A stretch of 64,000 bases of DNA from Brachypodius melanocephalos (Eukaryota; Chordata; Aves; Passeriformes; Pycnonotidae), in NCBI GenBank assembly GCA_013398615.1, contig VZSR01003282.1, positions 7,791,401 to 7,855,400 of the forward strand, read 5' to 3'. The translations under genes and the position numbers were made by a program. Within the stretch, counting starts at the first letter, position 1; every line of letters starts with the position of its first letter. Below, in pieces: positions 37,144-50,261 of this stretch. The notes beneath the pieces are model-generated. The model was not told where the DNA came from and searched no databases. It saw nothing but the letters and a program-made list of their open reading frames with translations.

Positions 37144-39984
37144 TCACAAGCCACATATTCAAAATATACAACTAAAAAAATCCTTGAGCTTTTGCTCTGT
37201 CAGCCAGCTGAGAATGAGTCTGGAAAAATGGCTCATTTTTAGTCATTTTAGCTAAAATTTGGTCCAGGGACAAACCTAGCTTCTTATTCCATAAGACAAT
37301 TTCTTCAGCTATGAAGTATCTTGGCTGCAGCAGGGAATAATTTCAGCAAACACTGAAGGATTTGCTGAAATTGCCAGTCCCTTTTGTTTATGTCATAGGG
37401 TTGCTGTGTTTAAGGCACAGGCAATTAGCTGCAGTGCTGTATTCCTTTGGGAGCATCCAAGGTCAAGATCCTGCTAATGGGAACTGACATCAGCCTGCCC
37501 CTAGAGAATGCAAGAGCAGGCAGCACAAAGGATCACTTTTTAAAATAACCTGTTGTAATATTGCACAAATTACCCCCTAAAGCCAGTAGATATGCAAATT
37601 CTTTGTACTTAAAGATTTGGTTTGGGCAGAGCTATTGGAATGCTAAAATTAAAAATTGTTCTTTATAAAACCATTACTATTGAATATTAAAATCGTGAGA
37701 TATATTAAAATATCTTTAATCCAGAAGCAATACTAAAGGTGAATTTAAATAGTAGCCTTATTATTTGGTTCATTTCTCTCTTAAGACATCATCTATAGAA
37801 ACAATGAAAATAAAATTTGGACTAACATACTGGCATTTTTAAAAACTGTATTCCTCCAGAGATGTGAAATCTGAAAATGTGCATACTGAAGAGTAAATTA
37901 CAGACTCTTGTCTTTGTTGTTATCTGCTGACAGATGTGGAATAACCCACTGTTTTAAAAGATGTTTTGGTTTTCTGACGCTTCTTTGAAGTAGTCCTGCT
38001 GGAAAATATTGGAGATATTGGAGATATCTGTGTTGTCTCTGTGCATGTAAAATGGATATTTACAGAATAATCCTGTTTGCAGAAGCAAGGAAGCCTTACA
38101 CAGGAAAATATAAAGCTAGATAAGTATAGTATATAGTAAATATACTAAATATAGTCAAGACAGGATATGTTTAAAAAAACCCCCCTCTTCATTCTGGTAG
38201 TTTTGTTTGCCCATGCAGATATAACACAGCACTGCCTGTGCTCACAGGTGCACAGAGGCACCAAAATGCCCCAATCCAACTCTCTGGCAGGGAAGTCTGA
38301 CTTAGAGGGGGAGGGATCACAAAAACCAGCAGCCCAACAGATGGAGGGGACAGTTTAGGCAAGCTGGAGTGCTGCAGGTTTTGGAGGTGATGAAGAGAAC
38401 AATTTTAAAGCCTCCATACTAGGTTTTCTACCTTTGTGGGCAAAGCTGTGTTCCAGAAAACTCAAAACAACCATCTCTAGGCTAAGGGCATTTCCCTCCC
38501 TGTCTGCTGCCCTTGAGATAATCTCTTACAGACCTTGAACCACGCACCTATTCTTCCTTGAAGCTAATTGACATAATTTTCCATCTCATCACCAGGGCTC
38601 TGAGTCCCCACCTCTGCTGCAGACAGCCACAGTCAGCTCAGGTGTCCCAACTCCTTCTGTGTCTGCAATTCTCCTCCCCTGGGACTGGAGATAATGATGA
38701 CTAATGACCAGACAGCCTTAAAAAAGCCAAGGAACATTCCTTCAACACCAAAACATTTAGCAGAAAGCAGAATTTAGCGCCCTGGATGTGCTGTTAGCTT
38801 TCCAGGATGCCCAGCTGGTAGCTGTAGCTGCCTCTCCCAGGCTGGCTGGGATCCTGGCAGCTGGCCACAGCCACTCTCACTTTGTTATCTCTTCAGTCAG
38901 ACGAGTTCCACTCTTCCATCTTCCTCAGTGACAGATATAGACTCCTGCAGCTGAGTCATTTCCCTGGTGCTGTTCCTGAGCCTGCCAATGCACACTGATG
39001 TGGAATTCCCTGCAGAGCCCAGCCGAGGGAGAGCTCCACACCTGTACCACCCTCAGGTTGTCACCATCCCTCTTTGCCCTCACCACACAGGGTGAGTGAG
39101 CTGCCAGGGACAGCCAGACAGGATAAATCCTTTCACAAAATTTCTACATCTGTCCCAAGAAGTTTCCCTTGGAATAAAATTTCTATTTTTTTTTCCAGTC
39201 ATTTCTACGTTTGACAGAAGTCTGGTACAATGTTTTACATGCTCAGATGTATTCAAGGGGCATTCTCACACATCAGCAAATTCAGGGTTTCTCTCAAATA
39301 CTCTTGCTATCAAATCTAACCCCAATACCCTGCTTATTGCTATCCATAATAAAACTGAAACCACATTGACGTATTTCAGACAAAACCATCAAAGCTATAG
39401 CGAACCGAGAGATTTCAGTGGACTGAAAAATAACTACAGTAAGTATTTTGTAGCAATATAATGAAATACTAAATTTTAATTAAAATACACAAGATTAGAT
39501 TAGTGACAAAATTAGTGATCATTCTAGATACTTACATTTTTGGTGACCAACGTGAAATATTCTTTGGCGAATACTGAACTCTCATTTTCTGGGACAAAGT
39601 CAGTTTAAAGGTGCTGTGGTACCAGGCTCTGCTTCCCCAGCTCCTCCTCAAATCACCACTTTTGCAACTAAACCTGTTTTGGTAGAAGTAAAGCAAAACT
39701 GGAATATTCTTCTTTTAAAAATGTTTTATGACATTGTTACAATGACAAGTTGTAGCCAATCCCAAGACAACGCCTCTACTGTAAATCTAAACTCATGATT
39801 CAGCAGATATTTTTCTATGAAGGGCTTCAGCTCTGCTGGGTTTCATCCTCTCAAATTTTGTGCAAAAAAAGGAAGAGAGGGGAGCATGTGACCCATGACA
39901 TGCTGTCTCTACCTCTCTAGATTATAAATATAAAAGAAATAAAAAATGTGACTATATATTTTACAGGAAAAAGCCTTTTAAACT

Positions 39985-40395
39985 TACATGAAATACCCAG
40001 CAGGCATCTGCAGAGTGTAGTATGAAGAAGCTCTGATTGAAAAATATCTCATATTTCATAAATAAGTACTCATTGGCCGTAGCTCCTTGTTCATTACAGA
40101 AGGAAGACACTTCAAGGACATTTCCATGCCCTGTCTCCTTTAAATCCCGACGAAAGGAAAAGATTTTCCTCTTGTAATCCAAGCAGCAGTGCTGTATCAT
40201 TCTCACTGAACTTAGGTGTTCCCTCCTGACAATCACCTTGTTGTGAAACCCTCTCAGAAGGCTCTTCCTGAGAGGTGAGCACTGAATTTCCTCCACATCC
40301 TTGAGTCAAGCCCTGCCTGATCCTGATTGTCATCATCTGGGAAGATTTTGTCACAAAGGACGAGGAGTTGCTGCTCCAGGTCCTCACAAGACATA
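39985..40395 (-). other. Coding-like block with frame changes, possible decayed exon
   Basis: On the minus strand, an ATG at about 40393 opens a frame reading MSCEDLEQQLLVLCDKIFPD and onward for about 46 codons to a stop. A second frame is open through the middle, and a third is open to the left end, where it reads ANEYLFMKYEIFFNQ and ends ADACWVFH. Directly after that histidine codon comes GTAAGT, a consensus splice donor, at about 39982-39987. Overlapping open frames plus a good donor could mean a decayed exon with frameshifts. No family is recognised and no acceptor is obvious, so chance remains quite possible. Confidence 0.2.
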
Positions 40396-42583
40396 ATGAA
40401 TTGTTAATTACTCAGCTTCCGTAATCAATTTGTGATGACCAAAATTTATATACCAGGTACTTTGTCATTACTATCCAGAGCTGAGTTAAATTCAGTTTCT
40501 AGAACAGCTTTTCAGAATGGTTGTAAACAACATGGGAACATCAATATTCCAGGAAAATTTTCTGTACACAAAGACTGCGCACGATTTATTGGAAAACCAT
40601 TTAGGGAGAGTAAAGCTTCTTTTTGCAAATATGCATGTTCAGTATCATCTTTCCAAAACAGTCCACAGAAAGGCTGTCTAAGTAATCACAGATTGTGACT
40701 GTCACATTATTAATCTCAGTCTCATTTTCTACATAACTTCTGGAGAAGAAGAATCTTTGCTGCTGTACCAGAGGGATGAGTGAATAGATCACAGAAAAAA
40801 CCTAAATGACAAAAGTCTGCCTTTAATCTACCCACAGTTTCTAGGCTACAACTATTACAGATGTCCACGATAACCTACAGCAGCTATTCAGTTTGTGAGA
40901 AGATGATGTATTAGCTATTGCATTATCAACTCTGACCTTTCTACTAGGAGTCATCAAAATCTTTTACAGTCATTAATTATACAGTGTGCCATTTTGTGAA
41001 ATGAGCTCTATTCCTGCTTTTTTTTTCTTTCCTGTCAGAGGGAAGGGACTGATCCCACCAGAACTAATCCTGTGGCATTTCTAAGCATGCTTATCTAGGG
41101 GGCTGCATGAAAAGAAGATCTGCCAGAAATTTCACCTGTTGGAGAGCCCATGTGCCCCCAAGATGTCTCTCAGGAGCATTTTGACCTCTTCCATGGAACA
41201 GAAAACCAGAGGTGGAAAAGGGGAGACATTCTGCTGTTTGCAGTCAGCTCCTGTGCCTGATGCCCACGCTTCTCTTGCAGATTATGGGTTACTCAGAATA
41301 GCAGCTGCTACTTTTAGGTATTTTAGAGCCAGATAAAACAAGCAAAGGGATTCATTTTGAGCTATTTCCAGAACTCCTATAGATGCATATGCACCTCCTG
41401 CCTTAACTGTAGGTGTCAAGAAAAAGCACATTATTGTATCAGGACCTCACATGTGTCCTCAATGCCCTGAGGTTATTTTATTGTCTTTGTTCAGGCCCCA
41501 CAGATGGGCTCTGTGCCACTGAGAACCCAAATGGTCCAAATCAAAAAGAAATCTTGGGACAGTGGAAGAAATTGATAAAGCTCTTCAGGGTATTCACACC
41601 AGAAATTCAAACTTTTTTGTCTGGTTTTCCTCACTGACTGAAGTAGGACACTTCACGGCTGAGCTTCCTGAAAGATAAGTAATTACCTGAACAAGATGAA
41701 TTAAGTAAGGAGGAAAAATATTTCTGTCTTTAACATGGAAGAAAATAAACAATGATGCAGAGCAGAGTAGAGCGGGCATGGGCTGGCACTGGAAATCCCA
41801 TGGCTATAAACAACTCATTGGTGGCTAAAGACCTGGAGCCAGAAAAACGGATTTTGGAGGTAATAGGAAACCAAGAAGTAGCTAACATTTGTGCAAAGAA
41901 CCAGGTACAGTAAGTACATTTGGAAATGACATGGGGCTGCAGATCAATGAAGAAAGAAACAGGTGAAAAAGTGCAAGAGCCAACATTAAAATGATCCCAA
42001 GTTGATCCTAGCACAAGGAAGAAGAAAGCACAAAAATGACCATGGTTCTTCATTTGAACTGTTAAATTTTCCACAATTTTTATGATAAATTCTATAAATG
42101 AGATAAGTTCCTCTGCACTGCTGAAAGGTACAGTAAGGATCCCAACATCCAGGTTTTGTTCAGTCCCCTTCACCTGTATTTATTTATTGATTGATTTAAG
42201 TCCCAAGTTCAGGTAAACTGAGTTCTGAAACAGCTCTGCTGAAATCTAAAGTGAGCTGGAAAAGAGAAACTTGCTTTTGGCAACAAAGAGGATTGAGCTT
42301 GAGGAAATAAAAGTAAAATTCCAAAGCTCCAGAGCTACAACCTGGATTCTGAATCCAAAATGCCCACTACTAGTGTGAGACTTCAGTTCAAGTGTCTCTT
42401 TCTCATGCCAATATCCCTGATATTTTTTACCTGTAATGGCTGGTCAGTTTGTAGTACTCAGAACAGAAACTTCCCTGGGTTTAAGAATGAGAGGATAATC
42501 AGATAGGAGCTCATAGGAAAAGAGAATAACCACATTCCTCTCTAGAGCAGAAATCTTTGTCTATGGCTTTCAACTCAATCTTC

Positions 42584-42602
42584 TTTTTTTTTTTTTTTTT
42601 TT
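42584..42602. repeat. Poly(T) run, 19 bases
   Basis: Uninterrupted T run in an otherwise pyrimidine-rich segment. No retrocopy is recognised next to it. Confidence 0.9.
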
Positions 42603-43499
42603 CATTTTCTCCTTATTTCAGAAAGAATTTTAAAACCAGATTAAAGTACTCAGGTAATTTCTCAGATTCACTTAATTAAATAGTCCTTTAATTATCCAAG
42701 ACCTGGCTGCCTCCTTTAACCAAGTACAGATATAAAAACTCTAATACTTGCTCTCCTTTGCCCTGAAGATAATTGATCATCTAGATTAAGATGCTGTCAC
42801 TACATGCAGGAAAAGCTAAATCAAGACAAAAGCAAACCAAATCAAGACATAAACATTTCTGTACTGGCCATTTTGAAGGACAGCAGACAAGACAGTAAGA
42901 TAAACTAAGTCAAACATCAAATGCTTCCTGATCACAAAAGCAGTTCAAAGCCTTACTGATGAACTTCATCTCTTTTCACTCATCTGTTTGCAGAGGGAGT
43001 GGGAATTATTCTGCCCTTGTGCCTCAAATACAAGGTGATGTGAATGGTACTAATATTTTTTTTAATATACATTTAAATTATAACAGTAAATCTGAATGAA
43101 AGGACAGTTGTGAGACGGGAATAAATTATTTCAGGATGTAAATGACAGTAAATGAAGCAAGGGCACAAAACACCTTTGCTTTGCTCACAGAAGACTCAAT
43201 AGAGAGGTAACTCGAACTCTCCAGAAGAGAGACAACAAACCTGACCCAGCTCAAGGAGCAGAGCTAACACAGCTTGTCCCTGTGCAGGGTTTTGAGATGC
43301 ACAGCTAGGGAAGAGATCCATATCTTATTTACAGGAATGTTGCTTCTCTGCACACTTCATTCAAAATTAGATTTTTATACCAGTGAAACCGTAGAACTCT
43401 GTTCAATAAAGGGATAGTTTCTTTTATTATCAGTTTAGCAGAGTAGCAAGGGAATGAGGTTTTTTTTTTTAATTGATTTAGAAAAATATATTTTTAATC

Positions 43500-43600
43500 A
43501 TCTTTGGCGGCTAATTACATTATTTCCAATTATGTAACAGTACTGCTCATTATAGAGTTTAAAATATCAAGAGAGAAAATGTTTATTCCAGAAAACTTGT
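43500..43600. other. Candidate regulatory patch with homeodomain cores
   Basis: GGCGGCTAATTACATTATTT is followed within a few bases by CCAATTATGTAAC and CTCATTATAG. Three TAATTA/ATTA-type homeodomain cores in about 60 bases, with one retained CpG, suggest a possible conserved element. In AT-rich DNA such cores also arise by chance, so confidence is low. Confidence 0.25.
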
Positions 43601-44570
43601 CAATTTTACCAAGCTTCAACTTCAAAGTTTTATTCTCACTGCTTGCAATTTAACTTTTCTTTTCTTTGTTAGGCTGTATCCTTTGTCCTCTTTCAGTGCA
43701 AGACCTTGTTCAGACCTCCTGGTTACAAATCTGGCACCTGAGCTACTCACATGCACGTCTTTGTGCTTAAAAATATACAGATGTGAGATTGTGAGGTTAT
43801 TTTTGTCTTTAAATTAAATCACCTTCCTTCTCTATAATGTCTTGCATTGAAGGTTTCCTACAGCACCACAATATTATACCCTACACAATCCAACTTGCAA
43901 AAGGAAATGTATTTGTTGCTTCTTACTTGCACACAAGAAACACCCAGCTAAGGAAGCAGAAATTGCTCTGAACTTCCAATGTAAAACTTTCTGAAAGCTG
44001 TGAATGAAGGAGTTGGAGGGACAAAAAAATGGCTCTCTGTTAAAATTCTTTACAGGGTAGAAAGCAACATGACCCCCTGAATTTGTCTGAAAATGCAGCT
44101 CATTCATCTCTAGGCAAACATTAATGAGAATAAAGACTACAGGTCCTTGGAAGAGCCAGCCAATATTTGCCCACCAGTGACAGAAACAGTATTACCCAGC
44201 AGATCTTCAACATTTCCTCTATATTTTAGAAAAGCTGAAGAGGAAGGATGGTTTCATAAATAATACTCCTCCAGGTCTTTTTCACAAATCTCATCTCCAG
44301 AGTTTCCAAGAGGCTTTTGGACAAATATACTACAGAAAGAGATGTAAATATGAGCTGTGTATAGTTCAAAACATCCCATTTTAGGGGATTTGTCACCAAA
44401 AGGCACTATAAGTAAAATTGGGGTTTACTTTTGCCATTATAAAACCTAATTTAAAATAACAATATAAGTATTATACTTGATCAGTGCCAAATAATTATGC
44501 ACAGGCACTTCTAGGGGATGTACTTTGATTACACTCTACTTTATCTCAACAAATAGCCATGTTAAACTAC

Positions 44571-44585
44571 TTTTTTTTTTTTTTT
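44571..44585. repeat. Poly(T) run, 15 bases
   Basis: Uninterrupted T run with nothing recognisable beside it. Confidence 0.9.
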
Positions 44586-44945
44586 GCTTACTACCCATGA
44601 GTCTCCAATTGCTTTTCAAGAGCCATGAGTGTACCTACTCCTTTTTCATTGAACAGAGGCACAATTGTTATTATTCTGAGTTATTACAGCTGCAAAGAAA
44701 ATAAGCCAGATACTTTAACTCCCACTCTTCCCCTCCAAACATTGCTCACTGCAGTGCTCACAGCCAAGACTTTTTGTGTTCTGAATGACAAAACAAAGTT
44801 TAGAAAAGCAAACTGCTGCCAGAAGACCCACAAAGATTCAAACTTGTGTCTTTAATAATACTGTGAGCTTCAACTACTTATGGAGTGGAAATCTTGATTA
44901 CCAAGACCATCATTTCCACTGTGTTATTGTCTTGAAATCTCTGAT

Positions 44946-45458
44946 TGTGTCTGGTTGTGGCTGGGCTGGAGTTAATATCCTTCATGGTGGCTGGGATGGG
45001 GCTGGGTTTGGGATTTCTGCTGGAAACAGAATTGATAGCACAGGGATATTTCCTTTCTGCTGAGCAGAGCTTACACGGAGCCAAGACCACTTCTCAAACC
45101 ACCTCACCCACCAGAGAGAAGGCCAGGTGGGCACAAGTACAGCTGATCCCACTGACCCAAGGGATATCCCATCCCATCCCATCCCATCCCATCCATCATG
45201 CCCAACACACAGAGCTGTACAGAGGAAGAAGGAGGGACTTTCTGAATGATGGAGTTTCCCTTCCCAAGTAACCAATAACAGGTGATAAAGCCCAGATTTC
45301 CTGGGTATGGCTATACCTGCCTGTCCCTGGGAAATGATCTTTATCTCAGCTCACAAGTTTCCTCACTTTTGACTTTCCAATTCTCTTTCCCATCCCACTG
45401 TGAGGAAGCGAGCAAGCGGATGCATGGGGCTGGTAGCTGGCTGAGGTTAGCCAAGACA
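44946..45458 (+). mobile_element. ERVL-type solo LTR, nearly complete
   Basis: The unit opens with TGTGTCTGGTTGTGGCTGGG and closes with GGTTAGCCAAGACA, so it has TG...CA ends. In between are landmarks of a widespread avian LTR family: GGAGTTAATATCCTTC, 'aacagaattgatagcacagg', GATATCCCATCC, CTTCCCAAGTAACCAATAAC, TCTTTATCTCAGCTCACAAG and CTCACTTTTGACTTTCC. Compared with the family as I remember it, the TATA region is altered and the part around the polyadenylation signal, just before TCTTTATCTC, seems deleted, so this copy is probably inert. No convincing target duplication is visible: the flanks are CTGAT and AACTG. No internal viral sequence adjoins. ERVL class is from memory; the LTR nature is firm because two other fragments of the family lie in the window. 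Confidence 0.85.
45166..45194. repeat. (ATCCC)n microsatellite inside the LTR
   Basis: Five perfect ATCCC units and a partial sixth lie inside the LTR at 44946-45458, grown from the GGGATATCCC motif of the element. It is a local expansion within a transposon and its length is likely to vary between individuals. Confidence 0.95.
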
Positions 45459-46187
45459 AACTGTTAATTAACTTGGAATTAACTGGGGAGAGGTCATAAT
45501 ACTGAAAATATTTTCAAGTAGAAAAATACCTTTTTGAGAGCACAATTAAAGCCTAGCTTTGAAGGTTTAACAATTACCTCAATTTATGCATATCCTGATT
45601 TTATGGGTATTTGCCCTTTCTGTGAAAGCTGCTTTTTACAGAAAAGCTTTGTTCATAGAAAGGTTGTTCTGGCAGAACTATTCAGAGAGATTGAATCCCT
45701 TTGAAGCATCCAGAGTAAAACAGGTTCATTTCAGCAAGGTCAATTTGCTTTTCTGGCTTCAGAGTGTGAGGGATCCAACCAGCACAGAGTGTGCTGCCTC
45801 TGTCACTGCAATTCCCTTCCAAACCAGCTCACAGTGAACATTTAAAACAACTCTTAAACTGAACAAATATAGTCCAGGTTTTCATCAGAGACTGATTTTT
45901 TTTTAAACTGAAGGAGGTCTGAGGAAGTTTACCTATGTGGGAAACTTTTAATTAAATAGTTGCTGCATGTCTTCTTCTGCTGACAGGGATAGACAAACTC
46001 TGCTCAAGTATCCATTCAGTTAATGAATTTCTGCTTTTTAAAGTGTGTGCTTAGCAAGAGCCCAAAGCCTGAATATTTGACAACAGCTGATGCTATTATG
46101 TGATTACTTTGTGTGCATGTTTTGAGAGTTAAAGATGTTAATGTGTAGCCCGTTGTAAACACTACTCTAGTTTTTAGATGATGCTTT

Positions 46188-46205
46188 AAAAAAAAAAAAA
46201 AAAAA
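46188..46205. repeat. Poly(A) run, 18 bases
   Basis: Uninterrupted A run. The flanks show no recognised gene copy. Confidence 0.9.
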
Positions 46206-48918
46206 GGTTGCAATTGCAATCCAAAACACCAGCACACCTTAAGAGCCTCCTGCCAATGAATTTATGGATATTCCACCTCCATCTCCACAGTTCCCCCCTT
46301 ATCCATGCAGGCTAAGGTAAAAGTTTTTAAGCTGTCCTGGCATTAGGTGGATTGGAGAAAGACCTTCAGAAAAATCAGATTTCAAATTCCACATGTCTTC
46401 ACCTCAGCCCTGCAGCAACTCACAGGACAGTGCCAGCTTTGTACACAACTAATCTCTGCTGTTTGTTCAGCTGAGAGACTTCAGCAGAAAGTTAAGGAAA
46501 TGCTAAGAAAGAAAACATTCATGAATTAATTAGCTGCATATTGAAACTGTCTGGTGATGCTTTCATAAACTGCTCTGTGAGTAGAATTTAACTGGGATGC
46601 TGAGAGTCTGGTGACCTAAAGGATCTTGAGTAGGTAGAACTCAAACACTGCCTGCACAGGCTCTTGCTCAAGGAAGTTTTAACAAAACTGGTCAGGTGTT
46701 ATTAAATAATACCTTCCTTTCAGAGAAATTTTAGATAGAAAAATTATAATAAGGAATACTCCAAGGGAATTTAGGGTTTTTAAAAAAAATTTCATAGAAC
46801 TCAGATTTTTGGGGGGCTTTTTTGTGCCTTTTTATTTTTTTAAAGACTAAATGTAGCAGAGTAAAACTGCAATAATATGCTGTACAAACGCAACGGATGA
46901 GAACACTGTCAGAGTAGGTAATTAATAACAGAGAAGCATTGGAAACAGATTGTTCCCCAGTGCACACCTGCTGCATAATTGAAGATACAGTCAGCAGGGA
47001 TATCCATAGGAATGGGTCTGATCCTGTTATTCAACCTGTTTTTTATCCTATAGGATTAAAGTATAGGCAATCCTACGCTACACATCTGCACATGAACTAC
47101 TTATCCACCTTCTTTTCAAAGGAAATTGAGACTACGGTGATTCTAGTGCACAGTTCATCTCATCATAATGAAGAAAAGCAGGGAGATTTTGCCTCCACCC
47201 TCTCTCAACATTTAGAGAAGCCTTTCCTAGATGTATGCAATTAAAATGACAACATTCTGTGGTTTCTGCTCATATTGCTGACATCCCAAACGCGTCAGTG
47301 AGCAGCTATTTAGATGTTGCCTCTCTGGCTGAGCTCGTTGCTGCTGAGATGGAGACAAAAAATCATGCTGGATGAGCAGGTGAAAATTATACCTGATGTC
47401 TTTATCAAGCCTAACAGCAACCAATGCTATTTCTATTCCCAGTAGGTTCTGTTTGCTGGGAGATGCACTCAGGACAGTGGATGGTGTTTCAGCTGCCCAA
47501 GTAGTTGCTAATTGCATCTCGCCTCACCTGATTCAACACAAATGGATCAACCCTTCCAAAAAGACTTCATCCAGGTCCTCTTTTCAGGCTACATGCAATG
47601 CCTACAAGGCTTGATCTCCTCAACCGTGTCTCTAGACAAGCATTTCATGCTGAGCTTCTCACTGAATGGCCATGACAGCTGCTCTGAGATTTACATCTGT
47701 CTTGGGCTGGAAGAGTTACTGAGCAATTTGGAGCTGCACTAATTGGTGTAACAGTCTTCTCCCCTTCCCCTACACAAAAGAAAAAAAAAAAGCTATTCAG
47801 TTTTAGGCTTAGCTCTAAAATAAGTAAAATTACAGGTAAGCTGTGTAATTTATTCACACAGAAAATTCTTCAATGCAACATAGTTCCTTTTCTGTACCGA
47901 GCTGATTTAACCCAGGCTTAATTGTACCTCAATGTTCCACAGATCATAACATGAAGCCAGCAAGCAGGAGTTCTTAGGTGAAGACAAAGGCTGTATCCCT
48001 GGGGTGCTTCTGAACATCACTGAATTACAAACTTAATTTTTTGTGTTAGGGTTTTTTGTAGGTTCTCTACTAACAGCATGGATAAGGCAGTGTCGTAAGT
48101 GGTCAGAAAATCAAGGCAAGCAGGGGATGTGGAGGGCACATCTCCAAAGACGGAGAAAAAAAAAATTAGCGTTTCCATAGAACTACATGAAAAAGTATTC
48201 TAGTTAAAATACAGCCAGATAGGCTCTATTCACAACTTACTGGGTTATTACAAAGGAAAAGAAGCACTAGGAGAGGTACTTTAAATGCATGAAACCTTGA
48301 TGTAAGCCATAGATCATGGACAAGATGCAGGAGAAAAAAATCAACAGCATGCCCATTGGGGGCATCTGAAAAATGCATGCAGGGTGACACCTGAATGATT
48401 CAGGTTTCAGATGCTTAGGAGTGTCAGTGCAAGCCTGGGTGAGCTCTGTGCTGTGCTCTTCAGCCATCTCTCAGAGCTGAGGGTGCTGGCAGGGGTCTGC
48501 TCCCTTTCCAGGTGGGTTTTAGCTGCTCAGCAGTGCTTGACAGCCATGTCCCATGGCACAGAGCCCCTCTCCATCCCCTCCTGCCATATCTCTCCTTCCC
48601 AGGAGCAGAGTGGCACAATGCAAAATTTCAGTGCTGTGAATCAGCACAGCAGCTCAGACCAGCAGGATGCATTAATTTTTCTCTTTGGTGCTGTTTCCTG
48701 GTTTGCCTCTCTTGCTCCCAAGGGATCCCAACAATATTGCTTGACATTTAGGTTTGAAATGGAAAGAGCTGGACTACAGTAATAAAAAGGCAAATACTAA
48801 ACCTCTGCATTTCCTGATGAATATAATTCTGCTTAAGATGTAAACAAGTTTAGGGTACACCAGCCAGCTGGCCCCCTGTGGGAATCAAACATGGCATCAT
48901 CTGCTCTGGAACCTACAA

Positions 48919-48968
48919 AAAATATCAAAACCAAAACCATCAGAAAATATCAAAGTCAAAACCACAGA
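48919..48968. repeat. Two-copy 25-base tandem repeat
   Basis: Both units begin AAAATATCAAA and continue with a CAAAACCA phrase; they differ at several positions toward the right end. A local duplication of an A-rich stretch. Confidence 0.7.
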
Positions 48969-50161
48969 CCACCTGTTTCAGGAAAGAGCAAAGAGCTGAA
49001 CCAGCTATTTTGGCTCACAGTTTTGGAATATAATATCTTAATTCTGCCTAAATCCTGCCTCAGGCATGCAACTGTTTTCCAGATCTAGCCCTTAGGACTT
49101 GTAAAGTGTAATGACAAATGCTGTATGTTACAATTGTGAGTGACGAGCAGGCTCATGTATGCCATACATACTATTCCCTTATGCTGCTCCATCCTCACAC
49201 CTAACAGAAATATTACAGATTTACAGCTGACTTGGGACAGTAACAGATCAGAATCTGATCCAAGCAATACACAGAACTGTCACTGAGGATCACACAAGCA
49301 GAGTTTTTATAAAAACCTCCACTGGGTGATGTACCTGGTAAATCACTGATGAGAGGAAATATGGAGCCATTCCTTCTAAAATATATATTATCTTCCTATT
49401 AGTGATAGCTCTAAACCTCACTTTTATCTCTGAAAGTCCCTGACCTCTGGCAAGTCTCAGATCCCAAATTTAGAACAGCATCTGAATTTTGCAGCTGGTC
49501 TTTCCATTCATAATGAGCCAAGTCAAAACTGAATACATCCAAATTAGAGGGGAGTATCAAACTCTGGACTCACATCTGGGTTGTGCAGCAGAGGCCTCTT
49601 TCAAACACTCATCATGTACAAGTACCCAATGATGTACAATAATCCATTAAAATCACCCCAATCTCTTTTTTCACAGTAAACTCAGGTAATCCTGCACCAA
49701 ACAGTTGTTAGTGATATTAAGCACAAATTGTCACACATATTAATGTTAACACAAATTAATCAGCCCAAATGTCTGGTGTACCACACACTTGTGATTGAAA
49801 GGAGGGTGGGGATCAGATCTGTACACAAACAAGATCTACTGGATGTGAATAAAAGAAAACCCATCCCTCCTCCATGAGTTTGTCACCTGCTTTGCCAATT
49901 CTGTTAAAAAAATACATAAAATTCATCCCTAGAGAGAACCCCAAAGTTCAGTTTCTCCTCCCATTTCTATTTGCAGCTTTCTTCTCCTAATGTCAACTCC
50001 ATCTGTCTTCCACAGGAACTTAATGTCTTTTGAATAGTCTATTTAATCACTTGCAAGTTTGTCCCCTTGTCTGGCTGTACTGTGCCCTTCATCTGTCAGC
50101 CTCACCACACAGAGCACCACCCTCCCTCCCCCACCCACGGATCTCGTCCCTCCTTTTCAGG

Positions 50162-50261
50162 NNNNNNNNNNNNNNNNNNNNNNNNNNNNNNNNNNNNNNN
50201 NNNNNNNNNNNNNNNNNNNNNNNNNNNNNNNNNNNNNNNNNNNNNNNNNNNNNNNNNNNNN
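50162..50261. other. Assembly gap, 100 N
   Basis: Exactly one hundred N, the conventional placeholder for a gap of unknown size. The left flank ends CCTTTTCAGG and the right flank begins TTTTCCAGG, so similar words border both sides; a tandem repeat or unresolved duplication may lie inside. Open frames running through the N are meaningless. Confidence 0.98.

Larger units (their letters stand above)
35187..44945. other. Non-coding stretch with simple repeats and one weak coding-like block
   Basis: No gene is supported. The stretch holds a three-copy 11-base tandem at 35400-35432, an 11 bp perfect hairpin at 36605-36629, an A run at 37113-37143, a GC-richer section at 38380-39120 without exon signals, a coding-like minus-strand block at 39985-40395, T runs at 42584-42602 and 44571-44585, and a homeodomain-motif patch at 43500-43600. 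The remainder is AT-rich and shows nothing further. Confidence 0.6.
45459..50161. other. Non-coding stretch up to the assembly gap
   Basis: No gene is supported. An A run lies at 46188-46205 and a two-copy 25-base tandem at 48919-48968. The parts at 47240-47760 and 48380-48780 have several medium open frames on overlapping strands, with no recognised protein or splice pattern; they might be repeats or non-coding exons. DNA just left of the gap becomes C-rich (50090-50160). Confidence 0.6.

Noticed and set aside
41730..42173. A 147-codon open frame on the minus strand, with a shorter plus-strand frame at 41752-41913 followed by a GTACAGTAAG donor-like word.
   Set aside because: About one open stretch of this length is expected by chance in 64 kb of AT-rich DNA read in six frames. 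The translations match no family I know, and the two strands compete for the same DNA.
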